A stretch of DNA of 64,000 nucleotides from positions 16,581,420 to 16,645,419 of the forward strand of contig CALNVZ010000174.1 in the NCBI GenBank assembly GCA_940671915.1, in the 5' to 3' direction. The stretch comes from Paracentrotus lividus (taxonomy: Eukaryota; Echinodermata; Echinoidea; Camarodonta; Echinidae). Every line of letters begins with the position of its first letter. Position 1 is the first letter of the stretch. The notes below the pieces were generated by a model that searched no databases, was not told the DNA's origin, and saw only the letters and a program-made list of their open reading frames with translations. Positions 40,501 through 53,900 of the stretch are shown piece after piece. The position numbers were made by a program, and so were the translations under genes.

Positions 40501-43500
40501 TTGCAGATGTGAACATGCACCGGTGAGACACAAATAGCCGGGCCATGTCATAACGAACATGGCACGTGGAGGTACCCCATAAAAACCATCAAGGTGCTTA
40601 CTGACCAGTAAATGTGAACATGCCCTGGTGAGACACAAATAGCCGGACCATGTCATAACAAACATGGCACGTGCAGGTACCCCATTAAAGCCATGAAGGT
40701 GCTCACTAACGAGGAAGAGAGTGTAAACAGAATGAATACCTCCCATCCCATGCAAGTTTGAGTCATTAAGGGTCTAGCATAAAGTAAGCATAGCTTAGAT
40801 ACTCTAAGCTAAGGGCAAGGCTATCAACCTACATGCCATGAATTGCGTTCCGTTGTATTTGTGGTAATGTAAATATGAACAGCTCCTCACCTGGGGAAGG
40901 TGAGAAGTGTACCTTTTCTCCTCTTACAATTTGGGCATTTCCCCAGGTTATTCTCCACAAGCTTCAGGTAATCTAATTAGTAGCAATTAACTATTTATCT
41001 TATGGCAGTGAGCTCCAGCTATAGAATATGGAGAACTGTAGAAGCTTGTTTATGATCATGTAAAACATTTAGAGAATATCATAATGCCAAGCATTAAAAA
41101 AAAACAAAAAAAAACAACACTATTTTGATAGGGATGCAAAATTTATAAGAATTTCTTTTTATTTCCATTTATCTCTCTAGATTTCTGTGCCATTGAGCAA
41201 TCCACATCAGGGAAGTTCCACTGAACATGGCGATAAGAAAATCTGGACCATCGACATCATTGATGTGGTTTACTCCCTACTACTTGGAAAACAGTGCAAT
41301 TTATAGCTATTGTGATCAATCAGTTGAGATATCAATAAGTTTGAGATCTAGAGAAGGATACACTGGAGATTCAATTTTGTTTGTGAACGAAGGATGTCAT
41401 CTCAGATATGAATGAGTATTCTTTCAAAGAAGGTGAATAAGAAATCAAAGGATGGATTCAACAGAGAGCTGGTATAATACCAGCATAGGAATCGCATCTA
41501 AAGACCCATATAACTTTCCTCAACCAAGCGCAATACATTCAGTGGTAGATCTTATCCTAATGTTCATCTTCCTAATATTAGGATCAATTGGAAACATCTT
41601 GGTTATTCTTGTGTACGTAAGAAACTCTAAAAGGAAACAATCAACAGCCAACCATTTTCTTTGCAGTTTGGCAGTCACTGACTTCACAGTATGCATCATC
41701 GTGGTACCGATGCATATTTACTTTGAGATCATGGCAATGCATCGTAGAATCACAGCCTCGGAGTGCAAGGCGATCATGATCATCTGGCATCAGACTCTTA
41801 TCTGTTCTTCATGGATCCTTGTTGGGATATCCATCGACCGCTTCTACTCCCTCTGTCGCCCGTTTGACATGCGTATGCACTCCAGGATGGTGCGGAAGAT
41901 CATCATCTCCATCTGGGTCATGTCTGTCCTGGTTGCGCTTCCAGCTCTCTTCATCTACGGAATCCCAGGATGTCGGTTCACCGCACCCGTTGGTTCCCTT
42001 CCGCGGATCTTCCTTGCGGTAGGCCAAGCCTCCATCACTCTCATCCTGCCTTTGACCGTCATAGGGTTGAACTATCTACGCATCTTTTCTGTACTCTCCA
42101 AACGGAACCGACAAGCACGGCACCAGATAGGTCGCGGGAGGGTCATGAACCAGACACGATACATTGTCGCAAAACGTCTCCTATTAGTTATTGGTGTTTT
42201 CATCATGTGCTGGTTACCCAGGACCATACTAGAAATATATCACAGTGTTGTGCCCGAGGATCCGCAAGTTATGAAGATGCTTATAGTATACATATGCAGA
42301 AATATTCTACCATATCTTAACTCGGTTCTAAATCCTCTTCTTTACTCCATGATAAATCCTAGTTTTCGCCATGAATGTTGGGATATTCTTTGCTGCAGAT
42401 ATAATAGGAGGAGACTTATGAGGGCAAATAGCATCAAGAATGGAAGTGTTTCTAGAAGGACATTTCATAGACAGTCAAGTAACAATGATGCATGGTTATA
42501 ACACAAGAAGAAAAGAAGTTTAAACTCCGAAATTGAATAATTGACACAGGAAAGTACATCACAAAGAACTAAACACAACACAAAAAGAAAGTTCCCCCTA
42601 TTTCAAATATCAATAATTTTTGAAAATTTAGTAGGAGTTAAAAAAATATAATTATATGTCCATGTAGGGAATTTAATTAGCTACCATGGGAGTGAATTTT
42701 AGGAAATATCATGAAGTCATGCTTCAGTGAGCAATGGTTGAATGCAAAAATGTCATTTTTTGAAGTTAACAAGCCTAAAATCACAACTTTGATTCAATGA
42801 TATCGGACCAATTTTTAGATTTTAAACATTTCACGCATCAGAGTGTATGCAAACCGTGCTTCCAAACATACGGAAAGGACGTTTGCGTACAATTTCACGG
42901 TTGAGTGAGCATGCACAAAAAATACCAAAACTGGGATTTGTACTTTTTTGCCATGGTAAAATTGATCAAATATGATGGGATTCATGTCTAGGAAGAGTGT
43001 TTTTAACTTTTTCAAAAAATCTAAATCAATTCACCATAAAATACCATGTGAAAAACACTAAGTAAGTATTCTTTCCATTTTGTACACTACAAATCATGTG
43101 AATATCTGTTTTGTATTATTTTTAGGACCGGTGCACGTGTGTACATGATCCTATTGCATTTATTTAAAAAATCATGCTTCAGTGAGCACATGGCACTGGA
43201 AAAGCTGTTTTTCATATAGAGACCAAAATAAAATTGCTTGCTTTGCTTAACCATAACGATTTGTTTAAAAGTATAATAATAATAATACATTTATATAGCG
43301 CTTAATACATATGTTTCTAAGCGCTTATAGTTTTAACTAATACCGGTACCCATTCACCTCACTTGGGTCAAGTAAAGTATTCATTTGATTTCATTTTCAC
43401 CAAAATCCTGATTTTTCATGCTTCAGTGAACACAAGATATGAGAAAAACATGAAAAAAGGAAAAAAGTTTACATGTGCCAAAATTTCAAGAATGAGCTCA

Positions 43501-46500
43501 CAGTATAACGACCAAAAAAATTACAATTAAAATGGGCAATATATGACTTTTGTTCACTATAGATTTCCTCCCCATTGACTTTATGTATAGACTTTGAACA
43601 AGAAGTGGACAAAAGTCAAATATTGCCCATTTTATTGTAAACTTTTTGGTCGTTATACTATGAGCTAATTCTTGAAACTTGGCACACATCTTTAAGAGGT
43701 CATTAATTAACAGGAACTTTGGTCAAATTAAGAATCGGATGTGCCACTAAGCCGTGCCAGGGCCGTAAACTTTCTTCCTTTTTTTCATGTTTTTCTCATA
43801 TCTTGTGTTCACTGAAGCATGAAAAATCAGGATTTTGGTGTTTATATGAATATTACCCTAATTTAACTCTTTGCCTGCCAAGTTCGACTATAGTCACAAT
43901 TGTTCTTATTAACTAAACAATCGTAATAATTCATTTTCTCTGTAATGGCTGGGCTAAAAGATCTGAAAATCACTGATAATGCTAGGTCCGGGTCCGTGAC
44001 ATAATTCCTTGTAGTTCATACTAAGCAAATAGTGTTATACTATTTTTAATAATTAAAGAGAAAAGTCTTATTTTTTATGCTTAAAATTAATGTGGCGTGC
44101 AAAGAGTTAAGGACTTTGTTTGTTTTTGTTTTTGTTTTATTTCAGAATGTTAGTCAAATGAAAATTAAATTGTAGGAAATCAAAGTTATGTTCAATGAAT
44201 CCATCTTAATCAATATAAATGTTCAACTTGTTGTTCAGAACACGATAATCCTCATTCAACTAGGAATCTGGTATATGATTGTTATGTAATTGATGTTTTT
44301 ATTTATAGGCACCTAGATGTCATTTGTGTTGTTTTTTTCCATTCTCAAAATCCTGTTGATTTCCATGAATTTGTCCCTTATATGTTGTTCATATGTCCAA
44401 ATGTTATTTGTAGGAAATATTTGTAACAAGATTATTTTGTACTGTCAACCAAAACATGTACATTTATGCTGCAAAGCTTTATGTAGTTTATACCTATAAA
44501 TCTGTAAAGAATAAAAATTGAAGTTTAAGGAAAATGTCATTCATGATTTTAATCTGTTTTTGGTAATTTGCAGATCTATATTCTTCATGAAATGAGAATA
44601 CAATCAATTTCTTTTGTAAATCTAAAAATATGTTTTCTAATTTTAACAATATTTAACAATCTGTAAACTACACATAACCTAATATTTATTTCTTAGATTA
44701 CACTATGAAAATGAAAAAAGAAAAAACAACAAACAAACAACAAGAGTACTGTATGTGAGATCCTTCCTTCAAAGTTCACATTAAGTCTTCATCTTTAATT
44801 TAAGGGTTTTTTTTATCATTTGAGCAAGAAAAACAAAAGAATAAAAAAATATTTCCACCTCATTCATCTCATAAGAAAGCTAGCCAATAATTACAGACTT
44901 TCCTTTTTATAATTATGCAACATGCAAAACATCCACTGACGTCACACGACAGATTCGTATGACGCATATCAAGCTCAAGCCTCACGTAAGAAACAACAAA
45001 CCCCAGCCCCACGTAAGAAACAATAACACACCAGTTCAAAACATAACCTTGAGGAATATTTGTTGAGCTTCTGTAAATAAAGAGTGTGCCTCTTTAATTA
45101 ATGATTGTAACGAATGGCAAACACTGAGGAAATGATGGCGGTTAATTGGAAGAGCAAAATACCCACTATGGAGTGAGCGTCATTAGCAGAATGTCTATTT
45201 TAATTGACCCAACACTTTAATAATGAGCAATGGTACCACTTTTATGTTCAGTTTGTGAGAATAATCCTTCTACTTATTTTTCATTAAAAAAGTATTACCG
45301 GTAATTAGTTAGTATTATAGTATATGAGAGAAGTAAAATGAATTAAATAGAGAAGGAATGTGATAAAGGAGGGAGGACAAATGGAATAGGGTGAAAAGAG
45401 TAATGATCTAAAAAAAAAAAAATAAGAGCATGAAAAGAAATACATTTTACCAAATAGACAGTGAAAAATCAATTACATATGAAGAAATAATTTTGCCAAC
45501 TAGAGAGTGGAAAATAAATTACAAATTCAGAGAGTGAAAAAACATCATTGTTACCAAATGAGAGTAATAAGAAATCATTTTTAACAGCTAAAGAGTGAAA
45601 ATAAATGACAAATGGATAGATTGAAAAGAAATTTTCATAGTGAAAATAAATCAACAACTAGATAAGAGAGTGAAAAATAAATCACAAATTAGGAGATTAT
45701 TTTACCAAATAGAGAGTGAAGAAGAAATCATTTTGCTAAATAGTGAAGAAATAACTTTTATGGAGGAAGATAAAAGAGGTGAAGAGAGGTGAAAGGGAGA
45801 GAGATGAAGAGAGTGAAAGAGAAAGATGTTTAAGGGAGAGTGAATGAGAGAGAGAGAGAGAGAAAATAGGCTGTACATGTGAGTATTTTAAAATCGTACT
45901 CTGATATATCACATCAAAAAGGATAATCCATACCAACGTAAGCATTTACGTTGTCTCGTAGGTGAATAGAGCAGTCAGCCATTCAAATTCCTAACCTTGC
46001 TGCGTCAAATTTCACATTCATTTAATGCACTCACATCAAGACAATAATTTCACTGTCGTTTGCAGCACACCCCATCAAATACGCCTATAAATTTGCCAGT
46101 GACCATAAATATACAGGCTTGTAAAATTATCTGAGTCAAAGGGCATTCAATGTATTTCACTTTTAAAATGAAATTCATGATGCTACTTGTTACATTAACT
46201 ACTACTTCATGTAAAATAATCCAAAAGAAATATTTACCCATTGAAATTAATAAATGTACTTTTTGTATAGCCTAAAGATGAGTTCAAGTACACATACTCT
46301 ATGTAAACATACTTATTATTAAGTTTTAAAAAGACTAAAACAATTCAAACAGTTTCATCAACAAGCAAATATTTAAAAAAAAACAATAAATGATCAGGGC
46401 TTTCTCTATATAAAGAACCCATATCCAACACCAGCGGCTTTTTTAACAGTTGCAAGATATCAAAGTAAACAGCAATGTAATGCAAATGACATTCCTCCAA

Positions 46501-47794
46501 GATAACACGAAATGGGACAGAACAAACACATAGCATCCGTATAGGAGGAGGTAAAAGTTTTTTTAATGTCAGCCTGAAAAAAAATCAATAACCATCCAAG
46601 GCACTTGCCATTAAGGTCCAATTTACACATCTCTTCACCAAGACCTGCGTGACAAACGTGACTTCCTCAAGAGGTATAGCACTCTATCTGGTAAACTCTT
46701 AAAGAGAAAAAGTTTATCATGGCACCATGTCTAGACACATCAACAGAAATAATTTGACATCTTGCCACTCCTATTTCATCCTAAAATATATTTACATATG
46801 ATTGCATTTTACGATATAATATTCTATCAGTATGTCATTGCAAAAAGGAGTTTGGTCTAAATAAAAATCATGATTAGTGATCTAAATCGAGCTAATATAC
46901 ATAAATTATTTATTTTGTAAATATATATGCATTCCAATATAACTTTTGGTCATTTTTCGCCAACACTGATATGAATTTTTAAACTATCCTGCTGTAAAGG
47001 ATATATTCCCTGAAGTCCAAATTCATACAAATACACATGCACATAGTCATAAACATTGGTTTTGTCAGTTTTAAAAAAGAAAGTTCATTGCAAAATAAAA
47101 GATCATGGGATCACTGATACAGGTTAACTGAATAATAACCCCAATATATTAAAAAAAATATTATATTAACTAAGAGACTTAAAGCAATTTTAATTCATTC
47201 ATGGTATAAATATCATCTGATCCCATACAATTATTTTATCTTTTTTCACATTTCTTTGTTTGTGTCCATTTTACATTCAATATACCTTTTTATGGGTTCC
47301 TTAGCATTGCGGAAAAGTGAATCTGAGGTGAATTTTCTGTGATTGAATAAATTTAATCAATCAATCAATTAATCACTTGATCTAACTTAAACACAAAATA
47401 CAGGGATATACATTTACAAAAAAAAATAAAAAATTATCATGTGCGACTTTGTGGATATCTGTTACTTCCACTGGCGTAGCGCATCCGCCCCAGTAACAAA
47501 AGAATTGCGTCCCGCTCTACCGATCATGAATACTTCATCCCCCCCCCCCCCCCCCCCCCCCCACTTACGAAAGAAAGGAATTTGTGTCTATGCCCGTGGT
47601 TACTTCTATATCAAAAGAAGGTTGATAATAAATCAGTTAGCGAATCGTTTAGCGATGGTTCATAAAACATTGTATCTCCTAAAGTCTGGATACACAGCTG
47701 ATTTACAGGGTGCATTAAAGTTAAGTTCAATGGCACTGTATCAATGACATCTTCCAGGAACATTTCACTCATTTCATTCTGTTACATGTAGTTC

Positions 47795-47829
<35 letters not shown>

Positions 47830-50800
47830 AGCTCAGCTTTCTATTCCTCTAAATACTCTCACTTTCTTCCACACCTTTCCCTATTCTCTCTCCCTCTCTA
47901 CTTTCTATTCCCCTTTCTAATTCCTTGCTCTCTCTCCCCCTCTTTTTTCTCTTCCACTTTCCTTCTCTCTTTCTTTTTCCTCAGTTTCTTTCTCCCCCAT
48001 TTCTTTTAATATTTCTACATGTTTCTGCCCTCTCTCCTTTTCTCTCCCTCACTGTAATTTCTCTCCCTTTATTTAAGTTTCTCCCCCTCTTTTCTTTCCC
48101 TTTAATTGTTTGTCTTTCCAGCTCATTCCTGTGTCTTTTTCAATCTATCACCTGCAGGCTTGCATGTTTAAGGCTTGCGCAATATTTTGCATTACGACCC
48201 ACAGTCAATCTAACTACAATTAGCATTAAATTATTCAAAGCAACTGTATCATTCACTTCTGACTCCAAACATTCAGTTTGTATTGTTAAGCATCTTTTCA
48301 TTTGATAGTCATAATGATAGACATTTAAAAAAAAAAAAAAAGAGTTTTTTTTATAAGATACAGAATAAATCAAAACACCAATAGATTCATGTCTTTTATT
48401 AATCAAATGCTTTTCACACAATAATTGAATATTACTTATTTATGAGCAGCACACCCATAAATCTAGTGGTTTCTCATGTAAAAGTGGTACTGGTATATCT
48501 TCAAAAGCATCATTTAACAATGCTTGTCTTGATGAATTATATTAACCCTAATAACACCAGAATTTCACACCACTGACCTTGCTGGAACGGGAGGGGGTAG
48601 GGGAATAATTGTTTTATGAAATAATATATTTCTTATTCTATAGCTTTTATGCTAATTCATCAATGAAATAAAACATGTTACTCAAAATCACTAAATTGAG
48701 CTTTTAAGAATAAATATCATTTTCAGTGTAAACACTCTGTGTAGCTTTCCCAAACATTTTACTTATAACGAAAAATCTGGTTTCAAAATTGATTTCATAT
48801 GTAGTTTGTTGTATCAGGAATTTATGTATTACTTTTTTTTATTCCTTTTTTTTCTAAAAAATTATCACCAACACTTTTGAAGCATAACTATTCTAGGATT
48901 TGATATTCTTAATGTATCTTCATAATTTGAGAAAACTCCATTACAATGACTTAATACATAGAAATCAAGTCTATGAACCTTTTTTGGTCTGAAGAGCATA
49001 TGGTCATATTCAATCGTGAGTGACACGACATTTGGACTGATAGAAGGGTGCATATCTTTGCACTTGTAGGTTATGAATGGATCATGACTACCATATTATG
49101 TATAATGCAGGAGTGGCATGTGTCATTACCAGTTGGATTTGAATTTTACAATTGGTCCTGGAAATTATGATTAAAAAACAGTGCGTGAGTGACACGACAG
49201 AAAAAAGACATGGGTTTCTGACCATCATTGGTTATGGTTGGATTATTGCCCAAGTAGATCTCTAAGGGTACCATAAGTGCTGGTATATGTAAATGAATAG
49301 TGTACCTCTCTGACATTTATTGTGTTTATCGATCATTCCCTCTCTGTGGAAAATGGTCCACCTCTAAGTGTCGTGAGTGACATGACATCCAAAATGTGAG
49401 TGACACGACCAGTGCCTTAAATTCAACATTTCAAGTAAATAACTAAATCCAAATTACCTGTATTTATATACCATGTTAGAGTAGTCCATGAAAATTACTT
49501 TAAGCAAAAAAAATCTGACAAAAGAGATTGGTATTAAGAATAAGAGGCATTTAAAGCACCATAGTCCCATACGTGCAAATTCCTGTTTGCTCAATTATTC
49601 AGCGTAAGAAAACTGGATCACATAATTTTTAAACTTAAATAATTGTTTGTATTGTAAAGAAGCCTTTTGGTTTATTTCAGATCCTAATTTGCTTTTTCAA
49701 AGGCACAGCGCCACATTAAAATTTCAGCTAAATGTCCCACTTAGTCTGAATATGACCATATATAAAATGTTGTTGAGCCTCGGAATGGTATGCCGGCTTT
49801 CACAATAATGGTATTAAAGAATTTACCCAAAGTAAAAACTCAGCGAAGCGGCACGGTAAAAAAATTACTCAGAATTACCCGGGGGGCAAAACCCATATTT
49901 TTGGAGTTAGCTGCATCGGCGAGATCTAAAAAGTAGTCCTATGTAATATGATTCTATGTATCCATAGCAACACCGCTAGGGTGGACTACTCGGTGGTAAA
50001 GTGACACGAGGGTCTCTACAGGCGGGGGCGCCCAAAATAGCCGCCCTTTTTGCAAAAAATAGTATTTTAAAGAAAATGACTAGAAATAGTTCTCTAAACC
50101 CAATGAGTTGGGTCTCATATGAAAGAGTATTAAATTTCCTTTACAACAATGCTAACTTTAGTGAGAATTGAAATTAAATAAATTCAGTTTTGTACTTAAA
50201 AACGTCAGTTTTAGAATTTTTTTCCAAAAATATTTTTTTACACATTTTTTAATTGAATGTATCAAAATTTCTAAAAAGAACTGAGAGTTGTTACTTTCTG
50301 AAAAATTGCCCATTGGTATGTCCTATGATCTGTAAAAAGATTGGGGTAAAATCTCTTTTCTGTTAAAAAGTTATTAAACGCTATACTATGAGCGTAATAT
50401 ACGAAAAATCCAAAATTTCGCCCAATTATAGCGAAAACCCGTATATACACGTGTTATACCGTACATACTGTACACGTATACTGTATTGTGACTGACTAGG
50501 CTTATCTTTCAGATTTAATGAACTTTGGGAGCATGATAAAGTTTCCAAATGGATTTAATAAAACACTGCCAAAATTTTGTTAATGGGGGAGCAGGTTTTA
50601 TTATTATTAATATTTTTCAATATATTTTTATGAGGAATACATTGTTCTAATATCCATACTTTTATTATGCATTTTTTTACCTAAACGAATATGTACATAC
50701 TAAAATGATTGGATGAGTGTCAATTAAATTATCAAAGGAGTATCCGGGGGTGGGGTCTGACAGTTTCACCCGAACCCAAAATTTAGTGGGAAAATTAAAC

Positions 50801-50914
50801 CGGCAATTTTGTACTTTTACACGTACCCCCACCCCAGGAAAAATAAAAATAAAATAAAATCTGAACGGGTGACCGACAAAATTAATTTAAATATCTTTAC
50901 CACCCACATGGTTC

Positions 50915-50957
<43 letters not shown>

Positions 50958-53900
50958 TTATTTAATTTATTCATTCATTCATTTATTCTCGTCTTATTTA
51001 TACAGGTTGACATCTGAAATAACGAATATTGTTCTTTCAAGGAGCAATTCTATAAAGTTAAGAAGAAGTAATCATTGCACGTATGGTCAGTGATGGTATA
51101 CATACAAATAAGATAAATACTCTCATTTGAAAATTGATGACTCATTATAAGACCGAAGGATGATTTCCTTTTCACAACACAACACAACACAACACCCCTC
51201 CCCACCCTGAGAGCAATTTAATATCCTGTTCCTAAAAATGTGGGCGTACGTTTTTACTCAGCTCGTGTGTCCTAACAAATTCTTGGGGTGTCGAAGATTT
51301 TGGCATCCCCTCTCAAGAAAGTCTGAATCCGTGCCCAATTTATAAGGGAATTTAATATATAACACCAGCATATACAGCCTCCTTTGTCTTTTATATTTTC
51401 TTTTACGACATATATATTTAAAGCTCATGAAAATATGTTCCCTGTATATTTCACTGAGGGAGATAGAGTCATTAAATTTTTTTGCCTCAAATTTGAACTT
51501 CATAGTTAACCGATATAATCGTTTCAAATTGAAAATGATTACGTTGTAAGCAAAAATGATTACAACTGCTCACAATCTTAAACTGGATACTGACCGCAAT
51601 TTAGAAGCATGTCGTTCATGTCATGTGACAGGTAGTGTCATTTTTTATTTATTGTTTATCTATTTTATATTTTTATTTATATTTTTATTTATTCATCTAT
51701 TTATTTATTTTTAAAATTTATTTTATTTATTTATTTATTTATTTATTTATTATTATTTATTTTATTTTTATTTTTATTTTTTATTAATTATTATTTTTTT
51801 TTTTGGGGGGGGAGTGCGACTGTTGGACCATGGGACAACCAGGGATGGCAAAATAAATGAATTTTAATCTTAATCAATTTGTAACTTAAACCAGTAAATG
51901 GGGAATTATGTCTCAGGCATTCTTTGTCACTCACTATGATTGACAAAAATAAAATAAAAAATAAAAAATGAACTCACCAAGGCTCTTGGCATCAGGCCCA
52001 TTTGGATACGCCACTCCATGTTAAATACATTTATTAGTGCCTTGACAGAGCCCCCGCCCATTCATTTACTCCCATAACCTACCAAAATTTTCAATGTCGT
52101 GTTAATACAGAGTTTTGATTTGCGTGATAGTGTATAAGAGTGTGCCAGTCTCCATATTTCATATAAAAGGGTCCAGGGGCGAAGTTGTGGCGGTCTGCCC
52201 TATGGATACTACATTTTTTTTAAAGAGCTGAAGATAATATAACTTACTTAAAGTGGTTAATGAAAAGCATGAATTCCCCATGCCTGCCTAAAAAGCATCA
52301 AGTGGTTATTTAAATGAAAAGTATAAATAAAGCGTGTTTCTTTTACATAAATCGTCGCCCCTGTTTCTCTCTCTCTCTCTCTCTCCCCCATCCCCTCTCT
52401 CTCTCTCTCTTTTCATTCGATTCAACCATGCTGAAGCCACGTAAGGTGTTGTCCCCCCCCCCCCACTCAGGAGGTCAACCATACACGTATGCTTGTTCTC
52501 GATTTCTCCGGAAAGGGGTATATTTTGGGCGGGGCTCAGGTCGTTGAAAAATCCCCGAGATATCATTGAAATAGGGGTTTTTTTAGCTTTTTTTCCCTTG
52601 ACCTATTTATAATTGGGGATAGTCAATTCTTTGAGGAAAAATCCTGAAATATGGGCCTGAATATGGTCCAAAAATTTGTGAAAAGGGAGTAATTTTCCTG
52701 CTCCCCCTCCAAAGCCTGTAATAGGGGTAATTTTGATGCAGCTTCCCCTCAAAAAGCCTCTTATTAGGGGTAATTTTGACACAGTTTCCCCGACTGATAG
52801 GGGTATCTCTAAAAATCTGTAACGGGCATACGTGTATGGTTGATCTCCTGAGGGGGTGGGGCGGGGTTACCCTTTCGCTAGAAGTGTATGCGTTTTAATG
52901 ATAGGCGACAATTAAATTTTGAGTTCATGTCTTTGACTGTCGTCATTTACAAATAACAATCTTTATCATCTAATAGAATCTAAATTTTCTGTCTGATTTG
53001 TGGAAGGGGCATGGGGGTAGCATAAAATAATTCCAATATTTGTCATCATTATTCAAATAAGATTATTTTGATTTCTCTTTATGTATGTACACCATACCTA
53101 AGTACGTTGTTTATACTACAGTGCAATTACTTGCTTTTAACCGTATAAACAGGGGCCCTTAAAGAGTAATATTCCTCATTAAAAGGCCACCTTGTATAAA
53201 GAAGATATGAATGAATAAATAAATTAATAAAAAAAGAGCCATGGGGATAACCCACTTCACTTTGGTCGGACATCCACATAAGTATATTTTCTGTCCCCTT
53301 CTGCCCCCCCCCCCAGGAGAGGGGGGGGGGGTGTTAAGCACAAAATTCCCGATTGTGTTTCGTACACATACATGTATACGTTTTGTACGGTATAACACGT
53401 ATATATGCGGGTTTTCAACTTAAATAGACGAAATTTTGTTTTGTTTGTATATTACATTCATATTTTTAGCGTATTGTAACTTTTTATAAAAAATAAGGTT
53501 TTGCTCAAATTCTTTTTACAGATGATAGGACATACCAATGGGCAATTTTTCAGGAAGTAACAACTTTCAGCTTTCATTAGAAATTTTAATACATTAGATT
53601 AAAAAATATGTAAAAAATTCATTTTTGGAAAAAAATGCAAAAAATGATGTTTTTAAGTACAAAACTGAATTTATTTAATTTCAATTCTCATTAAAGTTAG
53701 CATTGTTGTAAAGGAAATTTAATACTCTTTCATATGAGACCAACTCATTGAATTTAGAGAATTATTTCTAGTCATTTTCTTTAAAATACTATTTTTTTGT
53801 AAAAAGGGCGGCTAATTTGGCCGCCCCCGCCTGTAGAGACCCTCGTGTCACTTTACCACCGGGTAGTCCACCCTAGCGGTGTTGCTATGGGTACATAGAA

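Noticed and set aside
47925-48305. 126-codon ORF rich in Leu, Phe, Ser, Pro
   Set aside because: Produced by the pyrimidine-rich tract.
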